Assembly (NCBI GenBank): GCA_948852945.1
Contig: CAQPBJ010000013.1
Location: 1-51,167 of the forward strand
Origin: an uncultured Clostridia bacterium
Lineage (GTDB): Bacteria > Bacillota > Clostridia > TANB77 > CAG-508
Reading direction: 5' to 3'
Length of the DNA stretch: 51,167 nt
The first letter of the stretch is position 1; each line of letters begins with the position of its first letter. This document shows, one piece after another, positions 41,858 through 49,950 of this stretch. The translations under genes were made by a program, and so were the position numbers. The notes beneath the pieces were generated by a model that saw only the letters and a list, made by a program, of their open reading frames with translations, was not told the origin of the DNA and ran no database searches.

Positions 41858-43366
41858 ATGACTAAAAAAGAAAAAAGTATTGAAGTGCTAAAAGATATTA
41901 CAGTTATATTTTTTATATTTGTAATTTGTTTATCAAATATTTTTGGAAATACATATTCAAATTTAGATGAAATATGGAACTTTAATTTTGCAAGAAATAT
42001 TGCAAATGGATTAATTCCATACAAAGATTTTAATATGATTCAAACTCCATTATTATCAATAATATGTGGAAGGTTTTTAAAAATATTTGGGCAAGAGATA
42101 ATAGTAATGAGAATTATAGCTACTATAGTTTTAACTATAATATTTTTTCTTGCATTCAAAATATTAAAAAAGGTAACTAATAATAAAATTGCTTTATTAG
42201 GAGTAATGATGTTTTTGTTTCTATTTAAAGATATATTATGTATAGATTATAATTATGCAGTTTTATTAGTTGCTTTAATTTTAGTATATATTGAAATTTT
42301 ACAAAAAGAGGATTACTTTTTTAAACATAGATTTAAATATGATTTTATTATAGGTATGATTGCAGGAATAGCTGTACTATTTAAGCAAACTACTGGAATA
42401 GCTGTTTTTTTAGCTTGTATAGGATATAAAATTTTAAAAATAAGAAAAAAAGAAGAAATACAAGATTTTTTTAAAATTGCTATTACTAGGCTAATTGGAG
42501 GTTTGATACCAATAATAGGATTTGTTATATATTTAGTATTAAATGAAGCTTTAGAAGATTTTATAAATTATGCAATTTTAGGAACAACAACATTTTCTAA
42601 TAAAATTTTATATAAAAATCTTTTCGGACAAGGTATTATTTCATGGCTTGCATTATTTTTACCGATTACTATATTTTCGATGTTTATAATAATGTTTATG
42701 AAAAATACTTCTGGAGAAGTGTATATATTTTTTGCATATGGTATAGCATCTTCGATAGTAATTTATCCTATTTCAGATAAGATACATTTTTGCATAGGTG
42801 GATTAATTACTTTTATTGCTATGATATATATATTATTTGATTTAATATATTCAGAAAATATGTTTTCAAGTTGGAATTCGAAAGTGCGTGTAGGATTGTA
42901 TGGTATTTTTTCTTTTGCAGTAATGTTTGTGTTATTAACAAATTTATTTGGAGCTTTAAAAATATTTGATGAAAAATATATAAAAGTTAATAAAGAAAAA
43001 GAATTGACTCATTTTAAATATATTCCGGAAAGTATTGATTTAAAAGAAAGAATATTTGAAATTAATGATTATATAAAAGAGAAAAAAGAACTAGGAAAGA
43101 ATGTATATGTATTAGATGCAGAAGCAGCAATTTATATGATTCCTTTTGATAGATATAATAAAAATTATGATATGTTTTTAAAAGGTAATTTAGGAAAAGA
43201 TGGAGAAAAAGGAATTATAGAAAAAATAAAAAAAGAAGAGAATAATATTTATTTAATAAAAAAAGGTAATCGTAATTGGCAGACTCCTAATGAGGTATGT
43301 AGCTATGTAGTTGAAAATTGTGAATACATTGGTGATATATCGATATTTTGGAGTTTTCAAAAATAA
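41858..43366 (+). CDS. multi-pass membrane protein, GT-C glycosyltransferase-like
   Basis: A 502-aa protein with about ten to twelve hydrophobic helices and a C-terminal soluble part of about 130 residues. After the first helix comes NLDEIWNFNFARNIANG and PYKDFNMIQTPL, the acidic-loop pattern of GT-C (PMT/ArnT-like, family 39) glycosyltransferases that use polyprenyl-phosphate sugars outside the membrane. Donor and acceptor are unknown. ATG 41858 follows GAAAGG. It is probably co-transcribed with ruvB and queH. Confidence 0.65.
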   Translation: MTKKEKSIEVLKDITVIFFIFVICLSNIFGNTYSNLDEIWNFNFARNIANGLIPYKDFNMIQTPLLSIICGRFLKIFGQEIIVMRIIATIVLTIIFFLAFKILKKVTNNKIALLGVMMFLFLFKDILCIDYNYAVLLVALILVYIEILQKEDYFFKHRFKYDFIIGMIAGIAVLFKQTTGIAVFLACIGYKILKIRKKEEIQDFFKIAITRLIGGLIPIIGFVIYLVLNEALEDFINYAILGTTTFSNKILYKNLFGQGIISWLALFLPITIFSMFIIMFMKNTSGEVYIFFAYGIASSIVIYPISDKIHFCIGGLITFIAMIYILFDLIYSENMFSSWNSKVRVGLYGIFSFAVMFVLLTNLFGALKIFDEKYIKVNKEKELTHFKYIPESIDLKERIFEINDYIKEKKELGKNVYVLDAEAAIYMIPFDRYNKNYDMFLKGNLGKDGEKGIIEKIKKEENNIYLIKKGNRNWQTPNEVCSYVVENCEYIGDISIFWSFQK

Positions 43367-43385
43367 AAAATAAGGAAGAAATAAA

Positions 43386-43946
43386 ATGAAATTATTAATG
43401 CATACTTGTTGTGCTCCTTGTAGTGTATATTGTATAGATAGTTTAAGAAATGAGGGAATAGAACCAACTTGTTATTGGTATAATCCAAATATTCATCCTT
43501 ATATAGAATACAAAACAAGAAGAGATACGTTAATAGAATATAGTAAAATTGCTGATTTTAGTTTAATAATAAACGAAGAATATGGACTAAAAGAATTTTG
43601 TAAAAATGTAATAGATGATTTAGAAAATAGATGTGTTAATTATTGTTACCAAGTTAGATTAGAAGAAACAGTAAAATATGCAAAACAAAATGGGTATGAT
43701 GCCTTTACTTCTACATTATTTGTAAGTCCATATCAAAAACATGAAGAGTTAAAAAGAGTTTGTGAAGAATTAGCTGAAAAATATAAAATTGAATTTTTAT
43801 ATAGAGATTTTAGAGTTGGATTTAGAGAAGGACAAAATAAGGCCAGAGAATTAGGTTTATATATGCAAAAATATTGTGGCTGTATTTTTTCTGAAGAAGA
43901 TAGATATAATAAACAAATTGGAAAAGATAGAGAGAAATATAGTTAA
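43386..43946 (+). CDS. queH: epoxyqueuosine reductase QueH
   Basis: A 186-aa QueH (DUF208) with the paired N-terminal cysteines C8-C9 and C12 in MHTCCAPC and a C-terminal YCGC (C164, C166) expected to bind an Fe-S cluster and a metal. It reduces epoxyqueuosine to queuosine, the last step of wobble-base Q34 synthesis in tRNA. No other queuosine gene is in the window. ATG 43386 lies behind AAGGAAG, 19 bases after the membrane protein. Confidence 0.92.
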   Translation: MKLLMHTCCAPCSVYCIDSLRNEGIEPTCYWYNPNIHPYIEYKTRRDTLIEYSKIADFSLIINEEYGLKEFCKNVIDDLENRCVNYCYQVRLEETVKYAKQNGYDAFTSTLFVSPYQKHEELKRVCEELAEKYKIEFLYRDFRVGFREGQNKARELGLYMQKYCGCIFSEEDRYNKQIGKDREKYS

Positions 43947-43984
43947 AAATGTTTAAAAAAATAATGAGAACAGGAGGTGAAGTT

Positions 43985-45038
43985 GTGAATAAGAAAAAAG
44001 ACGAAATTACTATTCGTTCTAGTGCAGCAGAATATTTAACATATATAGCTGCAGTAGGAGATGATTCTGATTCAATAGAAGTCAGATACGAAGATGAAAA
44101 TATATGGTTAACACAAAAAATGTTAGCAACTGTGTATGGTGTTGAGATAAATACTATAAATTATCATATAAAGAAAATCTATGACGATAATGAATTAGAA
44201 GAAAGTTCAACTATTCGAAATTTTCGAATAGTTCAAAAAGAAGGAAATAGAGATGTTTCGAGAGATGTTACTCATTATAATCTACAAGTGATTATAGCAG
44301 TAGGATTTAAAGTAAATAATGAAAGAGCAGTACAGTTTAGAAAATGGGCGAATCAAATAGTTAAAGATTACACAATAAAAGGTTGGGTAATGGATGACGA
44401 ACGTTTAAAAAATGGTGGTTCTATTCTAACAGAAAAGTATTTTGAAGAGCAATTAGAGCGTATTAGAGAAATACGTATGTCAGAGAGAAAATTTTATCAA
44501 AAGATTACTGACATATATGCCACTTCAATAGATTATGATAAGACAGCTAAAGCTACTATTAGATTTTTTAGGGCTGTTCAAAATAAACTTCATTATGCTG
44601 TATCTCGGAAATACAGCAGCTGAAATAATATATAATAGAGCAGACAGTCAAAAAGAAAATATGGGGTTAACTTCATGGGAAGGTGCACCTAATAGCAAAA
44701 TACATAAATATGATGTAGTTATCGCAAAAAATTATCTATCAGAAACAGAAATAGGACAATTGGAAAGGATGGTATCAGCCTATTTAGACTTAGCAGAAAT
44801 GCAAGCAATAAGACATATTCCAATGACAATGTCAGATTGGGAAGAAAGACTTAATGGATTTTTGACACTATGGGATCACAAGGTGTTAAAAGATAATGGT
44901 AAAATATCAGCAGAAATGGCAAAACTACATGCAGAAACTGAGTTTGAAAAATATAGAATAATTCAAGATAGAATATACATTTCTGATTTTGACCAGCTTA
45001 TTTTAAATAGTAAAGAATTAAAGAAAGGTGAAATATAA
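43985..45038 (+). pseudogene. RhuM-family protein, broken by a +1 frameshift at 44606
   Basis: The first frame (to the TGA at 44621) encodes the N-terminal two thirds of a RhuM/virulence-protein family member (IWLTQKMLATVYGVEINTIN, FRKWANQIVKDYTIKGWVMD, DIYATSIDYD, NKLHYAVS). The second frame from about 44607 continues with GNTAAEIIYNRADSQKENMG and SAYLDLAEMQA to the normal end. Deleting one C at 44606 restores a continuous protein of about 350 aa. RhuM genes lie on pathogenicity and mobile islands; the biochemical function is unknown. The start GTG 43985 has AGGAGGTGA a few bases upstream; ATG 43949 is rejected. The lack of other damage indicates a recent event or sequence error. Confidence 0.85.
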
Positions 45039-45039
45039 T

Positions 45040-45450
45040 ATGGGTGTACATGCAATTATAGTTATTAAAAATGAAAGAAATGAGTATTTACAATATTTTG
45101 ATAATAGATGGAATAGTTTTTTGTTTTTGAATTGCAAATTACTTGATGGTGAAAATGCAGATATAGTAAAAGATACAATAGTAGATAAATTAAATGTAAA
45201 AAAAGAATTGATAAAAGTTTCTTTAATAGGTAATAAGAAACATGAAAAATTTTCTGAAAGTGATAAAATACAAAAAGAATATGTTCATTATTTCTATAAG
45301 GTAGATTTAAATGAGAAATTGAATAATGAAGAATTTGAAATTAATGGAATACAATACAAATGGTTTTCATATGCTAATTTATTAAAAGATAAAAGAATTC
45401 AGCAAGTTAATAGTGATATTGTTCAATTTGTTAAGGAATTTGATATATAA
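45040..45450 (+). CDS. Nudix-fold protein with degenerate catalytic box
   Basis: The 136-aa protein has the strand layout of a Nudix hydrolase (GVHAIIVIKNERNEYLQYF at the start, a YVHYFYKVDL strand and a QYKWFSYANLL strand before the last helix). The Nudix box place reads KLLDGENADIVKDTIVDKLNV, shown in part, and lacks the REUxEE metal glutamates, so hydrolysis is doubtful. It may bind nucleotides without cleaving. ATG 45040 lies eight bases after AAAGGTGA, overlapping nothing but the last codons of rhuM's ribosome site. Terminator follows. Confidence 0.5.
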   Translation: MGVHAIIVIKNERNEYLQYFDNRWNSFLFLNCKLLDGENADIVKDTIVDKLNVKKELIKVSLIGNKKHEKFSESDKIQKEYVHYFYKVDLNEKLNNEEFEINGIQYKWFSYANLLKDKRIQQVNSDIVQFVKEFDI

Positions 45451-45465
45451 AATGTGAACTTAAAA

Positions 45466-45504
45466 AGAAAAGAGCTTAGTGCAATTGCAATACACTAAGC
45501 TTTT
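45466..45504. terminator. bidirectional terminator between converging genes
   Basis: GCTTAGTG (45474-45481) pairs with CACTAAGC (45493-45500); flanking A and T runs serve both strands. Confidence 0.82.
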
Positions 45505-45517
45505 ACATAAGAATAGG

Positions 45518-45769
45518 TTAATCATCCATTTCATACCATCTTTTTCGAGGCATGGTCATGTTACTATGAATGTGAAGGGCTTCAGCAAGTTGATTACAAT
45601 GATATGCCAAATCATTTTTAAAGAAAAGATCTAAAACGATTTCTGTATTATCATAATCAGGTACTTCAAGTCCATTCATCATTTCATTTATAACTGGCCA
45701 AAAATCCCGCATTGCAGGATCATTATGCATATCGCGTAGCATGGATAATAATTCTTCTGTATTGGGCAT
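45518..45769 (-). CDS. 83-aa protein of unknown function, probably acquired
   Basis: I recognise no family. The protein is acidic and helical (NTEELLSMLRDMHNDPAMRD, NEMMNGLEVPDYDNTEIVLD) and ends MTMPRKRWYEMDD; no membrane segment. The - strand ATG at 45769 has AGGAGG about nine bases upstream. The gene is about 38% G+C, higher than its neighbours, and is a one-gene unit with its own promoter, an operator-like palindrome and a terminator. Its design is like that of the - strand cassette at 14615-15033. Confidence 0.65.
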   Translation of the reverse strand: MPNTEELLSMLRDMHNDPAMRDFWPVINEMMNGLEVPDYDNTEIVLDLFFKNDLAYHCNQLAEALHIHSNMTMPRKRWYEMDD

Positions 45770-45799
45770 ATAAAATACCTCCTAATCAATAGTAATAAT

Positions 45800-45828
45800 A
45801 TTATACCATATTATGGTAACTTTGTAAA
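45800..45828 (-). promoter_or_regulatory. promoter of the 83-aa - strand gene with operator palindrome
   Basis: On the - strand, -35 TTTACA (45823-45828) and -10 TATAAT (45800-45805) with a 17-bp spacer. The spacer holds TACCATAtTATGGTA (45804-45818), a palindrome with perfect 7-bp half-sites, the right place for a repressor. Confidence 0.7.
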
Positions 45829-45892
45829 ATTGCAAGGTGTTGAATAAAGTATTAATAAACAGATTCTTAGGTAGAGGAGACTTCAAAAAAAT

Positions 45893-46306
45893 ATGAATAA
45901 AAAGATATTTAAAATTACAATATGTATAGCTCTTTTAATATTAATAGCGATGGTAGCGTGGGTATTATTTGATAAAAGCAATATGTATCATGTAGATATA
46001 AATAATCCTAATTTAATAAAAACTGAAAAAGGATATAAAGAGGAACTAGTAATAGAAGAAACAATAATTACAAATAAGTATATTCAGAAAGCTAAACTAA
46101 GACTGAGAGCGCCTAATATTAGAAAATCGTATAATATACAATATTATAATGAAGAATTAAAAGAAACAGTTACAGTTTCTGTTGATAAGGTACAGTATAA
46201 TGAACTAAATGTAGGAGATAAGATAAAGACAACTAGAGTAGTAACATATAATAAAAGTGGTTTAAGATTAAATTATAAAGATACTGTTGAAAAAATAGAA
46301 AATTAA
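45893..46306 (+). CDS. membrane-anchored protein of unknown function
   Basis: A 137-aa protein with a basic N-terminus and one hydrophobic helix (about residues 8-27, ICIALLILIAMVAWVLF), then a polar domain of about 105 residues expected outside the membrane. The domain is strand-rich (KAKLRLRAPNIRKSYNIQYY, ETVTVSVDKVQYNELNVGDK). I recognise no family. GAGGAG lies about 13 bases before the ATG, a long distance. It is followed after 16 bases by a GNAT gene. Confidence 0.6.
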   Translation: MNKKIFKITICIALLILIAMVAWVLFDKSNMYHVDINNPNLIKTEKGYKEELVIEETIITNKYIQKAKLRLRAPNIRKSYNIQYYNEELKETVTVSVDKVQYNELNVGDKIKTTRVVTYNKSGLRLNYKDTVEKIEN

Positions 46307-46322
46307 CTTAAGAGGTGAAGTT

Positions 46323-46808
46323 ATGAAATTTGAACTACAAGAAGTTAAAGAACAAAATAAAGAAGTAATATATAATTTAATGCAATTATATACATATGAA
46401 CTTAGTTTTTTTGAAGATGAGACTACAGATTTTAAGTTATTAGATTCTGGATTATATGTTATGAGTAAATATGTAGGAATGTATTGGACAAGTGAAAAAA
46501 GACATCCTTATATATTAAAGTGTGATAATGAATTAGCTGGTTTTGTTTTACAAAGATTTAATGAAGATGATAAGAATGAAATTGCTGAGTTCTTTGTTTT
46601 GAATAAATATAGAAGAAGTGGTGCTGGGAAATTTATGGCAAATAAAATGTTTGAACTATATAAAGGACCATGGGAAGTTCGTACTTTATTAAAAAATAAA
46701 CGAGCTCAAGATTTTTGGAGAAATGTGATAAAAGAATACTCTAATAATAATTTTGAAGAAAAATTAATTAGAGATAATACGCGATTAGCTTTTTATTTTG
46801 AAAGTTAA
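46323..46808 (+). CDS. GNAT-family N-acetyltransferase (COG5628-like)
   Basis: A 161-aa GNAT with a LMQLYTYELSFF helix, the central strands ILKCDNELAGFVLQ and EIAEFFVLNKYRRSGAGKFM with the acetyl-CoA loop YRRSGAGK (about 97-104), and a C-terminal FWRNVIKEY helix. The substrate is unknown. It follows AGAGGTGA and lies in a short co-directional group with the next two genes. Confidence 0.85.
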   Translation: MKFELQEVKEQNKEVIYNLMQLYTYELSFFEDETTDFKLLDSGLYVMSKYVGMYWTSEKRHPYILKCDNELAGFVLQRFNEDDKNEIAEFFVLNKYRRSGAGKFMANKMFELYKGPWEVRTLLKNKRAQDFWRNVIKEYSNNNFEEKLIRDNTRLAFYFES

Positions 46809-46823
46809 TTATGAGGAAAAATT

Positions 46824-47546
46824 ATGAGTGATATAGAAATAATTACAAAAATTGATAGAATTGTGGAAATGCATAAAAGTGGAGAACTTGGAGGAGAATT
46901 TATGCCAGAAGATTCAAATCCTCATTTAAATAAATCAAGCTTAGAAAATTATTTATACTTTACATTACCAATGGCATTAAATTATCAAAGAAATTCTTAT
47001 ACCTTATGGGAAGCCGCTTTAAATACATATAATGATAAAGAAACGAAATTTGTTTTTAGTCCCAAAGAAGTGTTAGAAAAGTCTTTTGAGGAAGTACAAA
47101 AAGCTTTAACTAAGTATAGAGTGGCTTTGCAAAAACAAAAGCAAACTGAAATATGGATTAAATTGTGTAAAACTTTTATAAAATTATTTGATGGTGATAT
47201 TAGAAAATTATTTGATGATTTAGATAATGATATAGAAAAAATAAAGGATTTTATACAAGTTAAAAATAAGAAGGACTTTCCATATTTATCTGGAATTAAG
47301 ATATGTAATTATTGGTTATATGTTATTTATCAATATACAGACAGAAAATATAAAAACATTGAGAAAATCACTGTTGCACCAGATACGCATGTATGTAAGG
47401 CAACACTAAAATTAGGAGTAATAACAGAGGAGGAATTTAATTCTAATGATGTTCAACTGATAGTTGCAGAAAAGTGGGAAAAATTACTGAAAAATACAAA
47501 ATACAAACCAATAGATATACATACTCGGGTTATGGCTTTGGAGTAG
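46824..47546 (+). CDS. hypothetical protein with an HhH-GPD-like C-terminal half
   Basis: The 240-aa protein is mostly helical. I do not recognise it firmly. In the C-terminal half, FPYLSGIKICNYWLYVI (about 156-172) followed by ITVAPDTHVCKATLKLGVI (about 185-203) resembles the helix-hairpin-helix and the catalytic V-D-T-H-V-x-R-x-x-x-R-L-G region of base-excision DNA glycosylases, with the Asp kept in PDTHV and Lys after it. The N-terminal 90 residues show no known motif. A DNA-repair role is an inference from this local likeness only. The start ATG follows GAGGAA. Confidence 0.45.
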   Translation: MSDIEIITKIDRIVEMHKSGELGGEFMPEDSNPHLNKSSLENYLYFTLPMALNYQRNSYTLWEAALNTYNDKETKFVFSPKEVLEKSFEEVQKALTKYRVALQKQKQTEIWIKLCKTFIKLFDGDIRKLFDDLDNDIEKIKDFIQVKNKKDFPYLSGIKICNYWLYVIYQYTDRKYKNIEKITVAPDTHVCKATLKLGVITEEEFNSNDVQLIVAEKWEKLLKNTKYKPIDIHTRVMALE

Positions 47547-47588
47547 AAATGGATTTAGAGAGATTGCTAATTAGAGGGAGAAATAGAT

Positions 47589-48044
47589 ATGGAGAATAGT
47601 AGTGAAATAAAAGTTTTAGAGACTAATATAGAAGAAGCATTAAAAGTTAATAAAAATGTTATTGAATTTACTGATGTGGATTTTAGTAGAGAATATTTTG
47701 AGGAAAGATATGAAAATAAGGAACATATGATAATTGTTGCATACTTAGAAGATATTCCTATTGGATATATAGTTGGCTATGACAAATTTAATGATGGAGA
47801 AAGCTTCTATGTTTGGATGGCAGGTGTAGATTATAAATATCGTAGAAAAGGGGCTTTAACTAAGTTAATGCAATACCAAAGTGATTGGGCTAAAAAACAG
47901 GGTTATTCTAAGCTAAAGATAAAAACTAGAAATGCAAGAAGAGAAATGTTAAGCTTTTTAGTTAAAAATGGCTTTAATTTTACAGAAGTAGAGAAAAAAG
48001 AAAATATAATTGAAAATAGAATTAATTTAGAAAAAATAATATAG
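47589..48044 (+). CDS. GNAT-family N-acetyltransferase
   Basis: A 151-aa GNAT. Strands IIVAYLEDIPIGYIVGY and SFYVWMAGVDYKYRRKGALT carry the acetyl-CoA loop YRRKGALTKL (about 94-103), and KIKTRNARREMLSFLVKNGF gives the C-terminal strand-helix unit common to the family. The substrate is unknown. It is 42 bases from the previous gene and 19 from the next, with GAGGGAG upstream. Confidence 0.85.
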   Translation: MENSSEIKVLETNIEEALKVNKNVIEFTDVDFSREYFEERYENKEHMIIVAYLEDIPIGYIVGYDKFNDGESFYVWMAGVDYKYRRKGALTKLMQYQSDWAKKQGYSKLKIKTRNARREMLSFLVKNGFNFTEVEKKENIIENRINLEKII

Positions 48045-48063
48045 GAAATAGGAGTTAAACAAT

Positions 48064-48930
48064 ATGGAGTCAATTAGAGATTTATTAAGAAGATTATTTG
48101 AAGAGGTAAAAGCAGAAAATGCTAATATGTCATTAGATGAAATTTTATATGAAGTATATGAAAGAGCAAATTTAGGAGAAAAAGAAAATTTTGATAAAGT
48201 AAGAGCTTTAATCTTAAATGCTAATGATATTAATGAATATGAATATTATACAAAAGAAGTAAATCCTGAATTAAAAAAATATGTAGAAGAAAAGGTTTTT
48301 CCTGAATATGACAAAAATGATAAAGCCCATGGAATTATACATATAAGAGAAGTTATAAGAAGGGCGTTTGCTTTGAGGGAAACTTTAGGACTAGATTTAG
48401 ATACAGATATGGTATATGCTATTGCAGCGTGTCATGATTTAGGAAAATATATAGATCATGAAACTCATGAAAAAATAGCAGGAGATAGATTTATAAAAGA
48501 TGAAAATATGAAAAGATTTTTTACAGATGAACAAAGAGTTATGATAAAAGAAGCAATTGAGGATCATCGTTCTTCTTTTGCAGATACTCCAAGAAGCGAC
48601 TATGGAAAACTTATTTCATCTGCAGATAGAAATACTAGAATAGAGATAGTATTTATTAGAAGTTTTTTTGTTGCAAAATCTAGAACACCAGAAATGGATA
48701 TGGAAGATTATTTAGATTTTACTTTTAAAAGATTATCTAAAAGATATGGTGAAGAAAATCCAGAAAATATGTTTTTTGAAGATGAGACATATAGAGTGTT
48801 TTTACAAGATATGAGACAATTATTAAAAAATGAAGTTGAATTTAAAAATAGATATTGTGAAGTTAATCATATACAATCTAGAAAAAATAAAGTATGTGAT
48901 GAAAAAGGAGAAACAGCATATTTGAGATAA
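48064..48930 (+). CDS. HD-domain phosphohydrolase
   Basis: A 288-aa protein. The HD domain spans about 85-225: H93 in GIIHIREV, the H124-D125 pair in ACHDLGK, a further His in EDHRSSF (about 168) and an Asp in SSADRNT (about 188), giving the metal site of the superfamily. HD enzymes hydrolyse phosphate esters, often of nucleotides. The N-terminal 80 residues are helical and the C-terminus basic. The substrate is unknown. A typical AGGAG site precedes the ATG. Confidence 0.82.
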   Translation: MESIRDLLRRLFEEVKAENANMSLDEILYEVYERANLGEKENFDKVRALILNANDINEYEYYTKEVNPELKKYVEEKVFPEYDKNDKAHGIIHIREVIRRAFALRETLGLDLDTDMVYAIAACHDLGKYIDHETHEKIAGDRFIKDENMKRFFTDEQRVMIKEAIEDHRSSFADTPRSDYGKLISSADRNTRIEIVFIRSFFVAKSRTPEMDMEDYLDFTFKRLSKRYGEENPENMFFEDETYRVFLQDMRQLLKNEVEFKNRYCEVNHIQSRKNKVCDEKGETAYLR

Positions 48931-48964
48931 AAAATATTTCATAATATAAAGGAGCTTATTAAAA

Positions 48965-49825
48965 ATGGATAGATTTAAAAAAGTTAAGTTAGCAAGTATT
49001 TTCGGAATAATTGGTAACATATTTTTGATGATTATAAAAGGAATTATAGGATTTATTACAAATAGTCAGTCAATGATTGCTGACTGTTTTAATAGTGCGG
49101 GAGATATTTTTTCATCTTTTATGACTTTTATAGGTAATAAAATTGCTAGTAAGCCATATGATGATGACCATAATTTAGGGCATGGGAAAGCTGAGTACAT
49201 ATATTCACTATTAATTAGTATAGTTATGGGAGGAATGGCTCTTTTTATATTAAAAGATGCAATTTGGTCAATATTTAATAAAACAAATTATGAATTTTCT
49301 ATATGGTTAGTAGTAGTGTGTTTAGTTACTATAATTACAAAATTTGTTTTATTTATATATACTAACAAAATGTCTAAAGAATTAGATAATTTATTATTAG
49401 AAGCTAATTCTAAAGATCATAGAAATGATTGCTTTGTTACATTTTTCAACTTAGTATCTTGTTTATTAAGTTTAGCAGGAATAAGCTTTATAGATGGTAT
49501 TGTAGGAACTGGAATATCAATTTGGATTTTAATATCAGCAGTAGGAATTTTTAAAGAAAGCTATGATGTTTTAATGGATAAAGCCATAAATGATGATACT
49601 AAAAAACAAGTTTATGATATCATTAATAAAAATGATGCTATTAAAAAAGTAACTCATTTTAATGCAACCCCAGTAGGATATAAATATCAAATTTCTTTTT
49701 CAATATTTGTTGATGGAAATATGAGTACTTTTGAAAGTCATAAAATAGCAGATGATTTAGAAAAAGAAATAGCTAAGAATATACGACAGATTTATTTAAG
49801 TGTAATTCATGTGAATCCGCTTTAA
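48965..49825 (+). CDS. cation diffusion facilitator, probably Mn2+ exporter
   Basis: A 286-aa CDF transporter with six membrane helices and a cytoplasmic C-terminal domain. The metal site in helix 2 reads NSAGD (N-x3-D) and in helix 5 DHRND (D-x3-D). Zn2+ members have H or D with H-x3-D; the N-D/D-D set is that of the Mn2+ group. So Mn2+ export is the likely role, by residue comparison only. ATG 48965 follows AAAGGAG. A bidirectional terminator lies after it. Confidence 0.85.
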   Translation: MDRFKKVKLASIFGIIGNIFLMIIKGIIGFITNSQSMIADCFNSAGDIFSSFMTFIGNKIASKPYDDDHNLGHGKAEYIYSLLISIVMGGMALFILKDAIWSIFNKTNYEFSIWLVVVCLVTIITKFVLFIYTNKMSKELDNLLLEANSKDHRNDCFVTFFNLVSCLLSLAGISFIDGIVGTGISIWILISAVGIFKESYDVLMDKAINDDTKKQVYDIINKNDAIKKVTHFNATPVGYKYQISFSIFVDGNMSTFESHKIADDLEKEIAKNIRQIYLSVIHVNPL

Positions 49826-49889
49826 ATAAAATTTTGTTTTCTTATGTGTTAGTGAAAGAGATAAAACAGTAAAGTAAATTAGCATAAAA

Positions 49890-49931
49890 TAAAAAAGTCT
49901 TATAGAATAAAATTTCTATGAGACTCTTTTT
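49890..49931. terminator. bidirectional terminator between converging genes
   Basis: AGTCTTATAGA (49896-49906) pairs with TCTATGAGACT (49915-49925, one G-T pair), with A run before and T run after. Confidence 0.85.
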
Positions 49932-49950
49932 ATATTATACAGATTTGTTC

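Noticed and set aside
44535..45038. A separate 167-aa gene
   Set aside because: It is the C-terminal part of RhuM in the shifted frame; its first 20 or so residues are out-of-frame translation.
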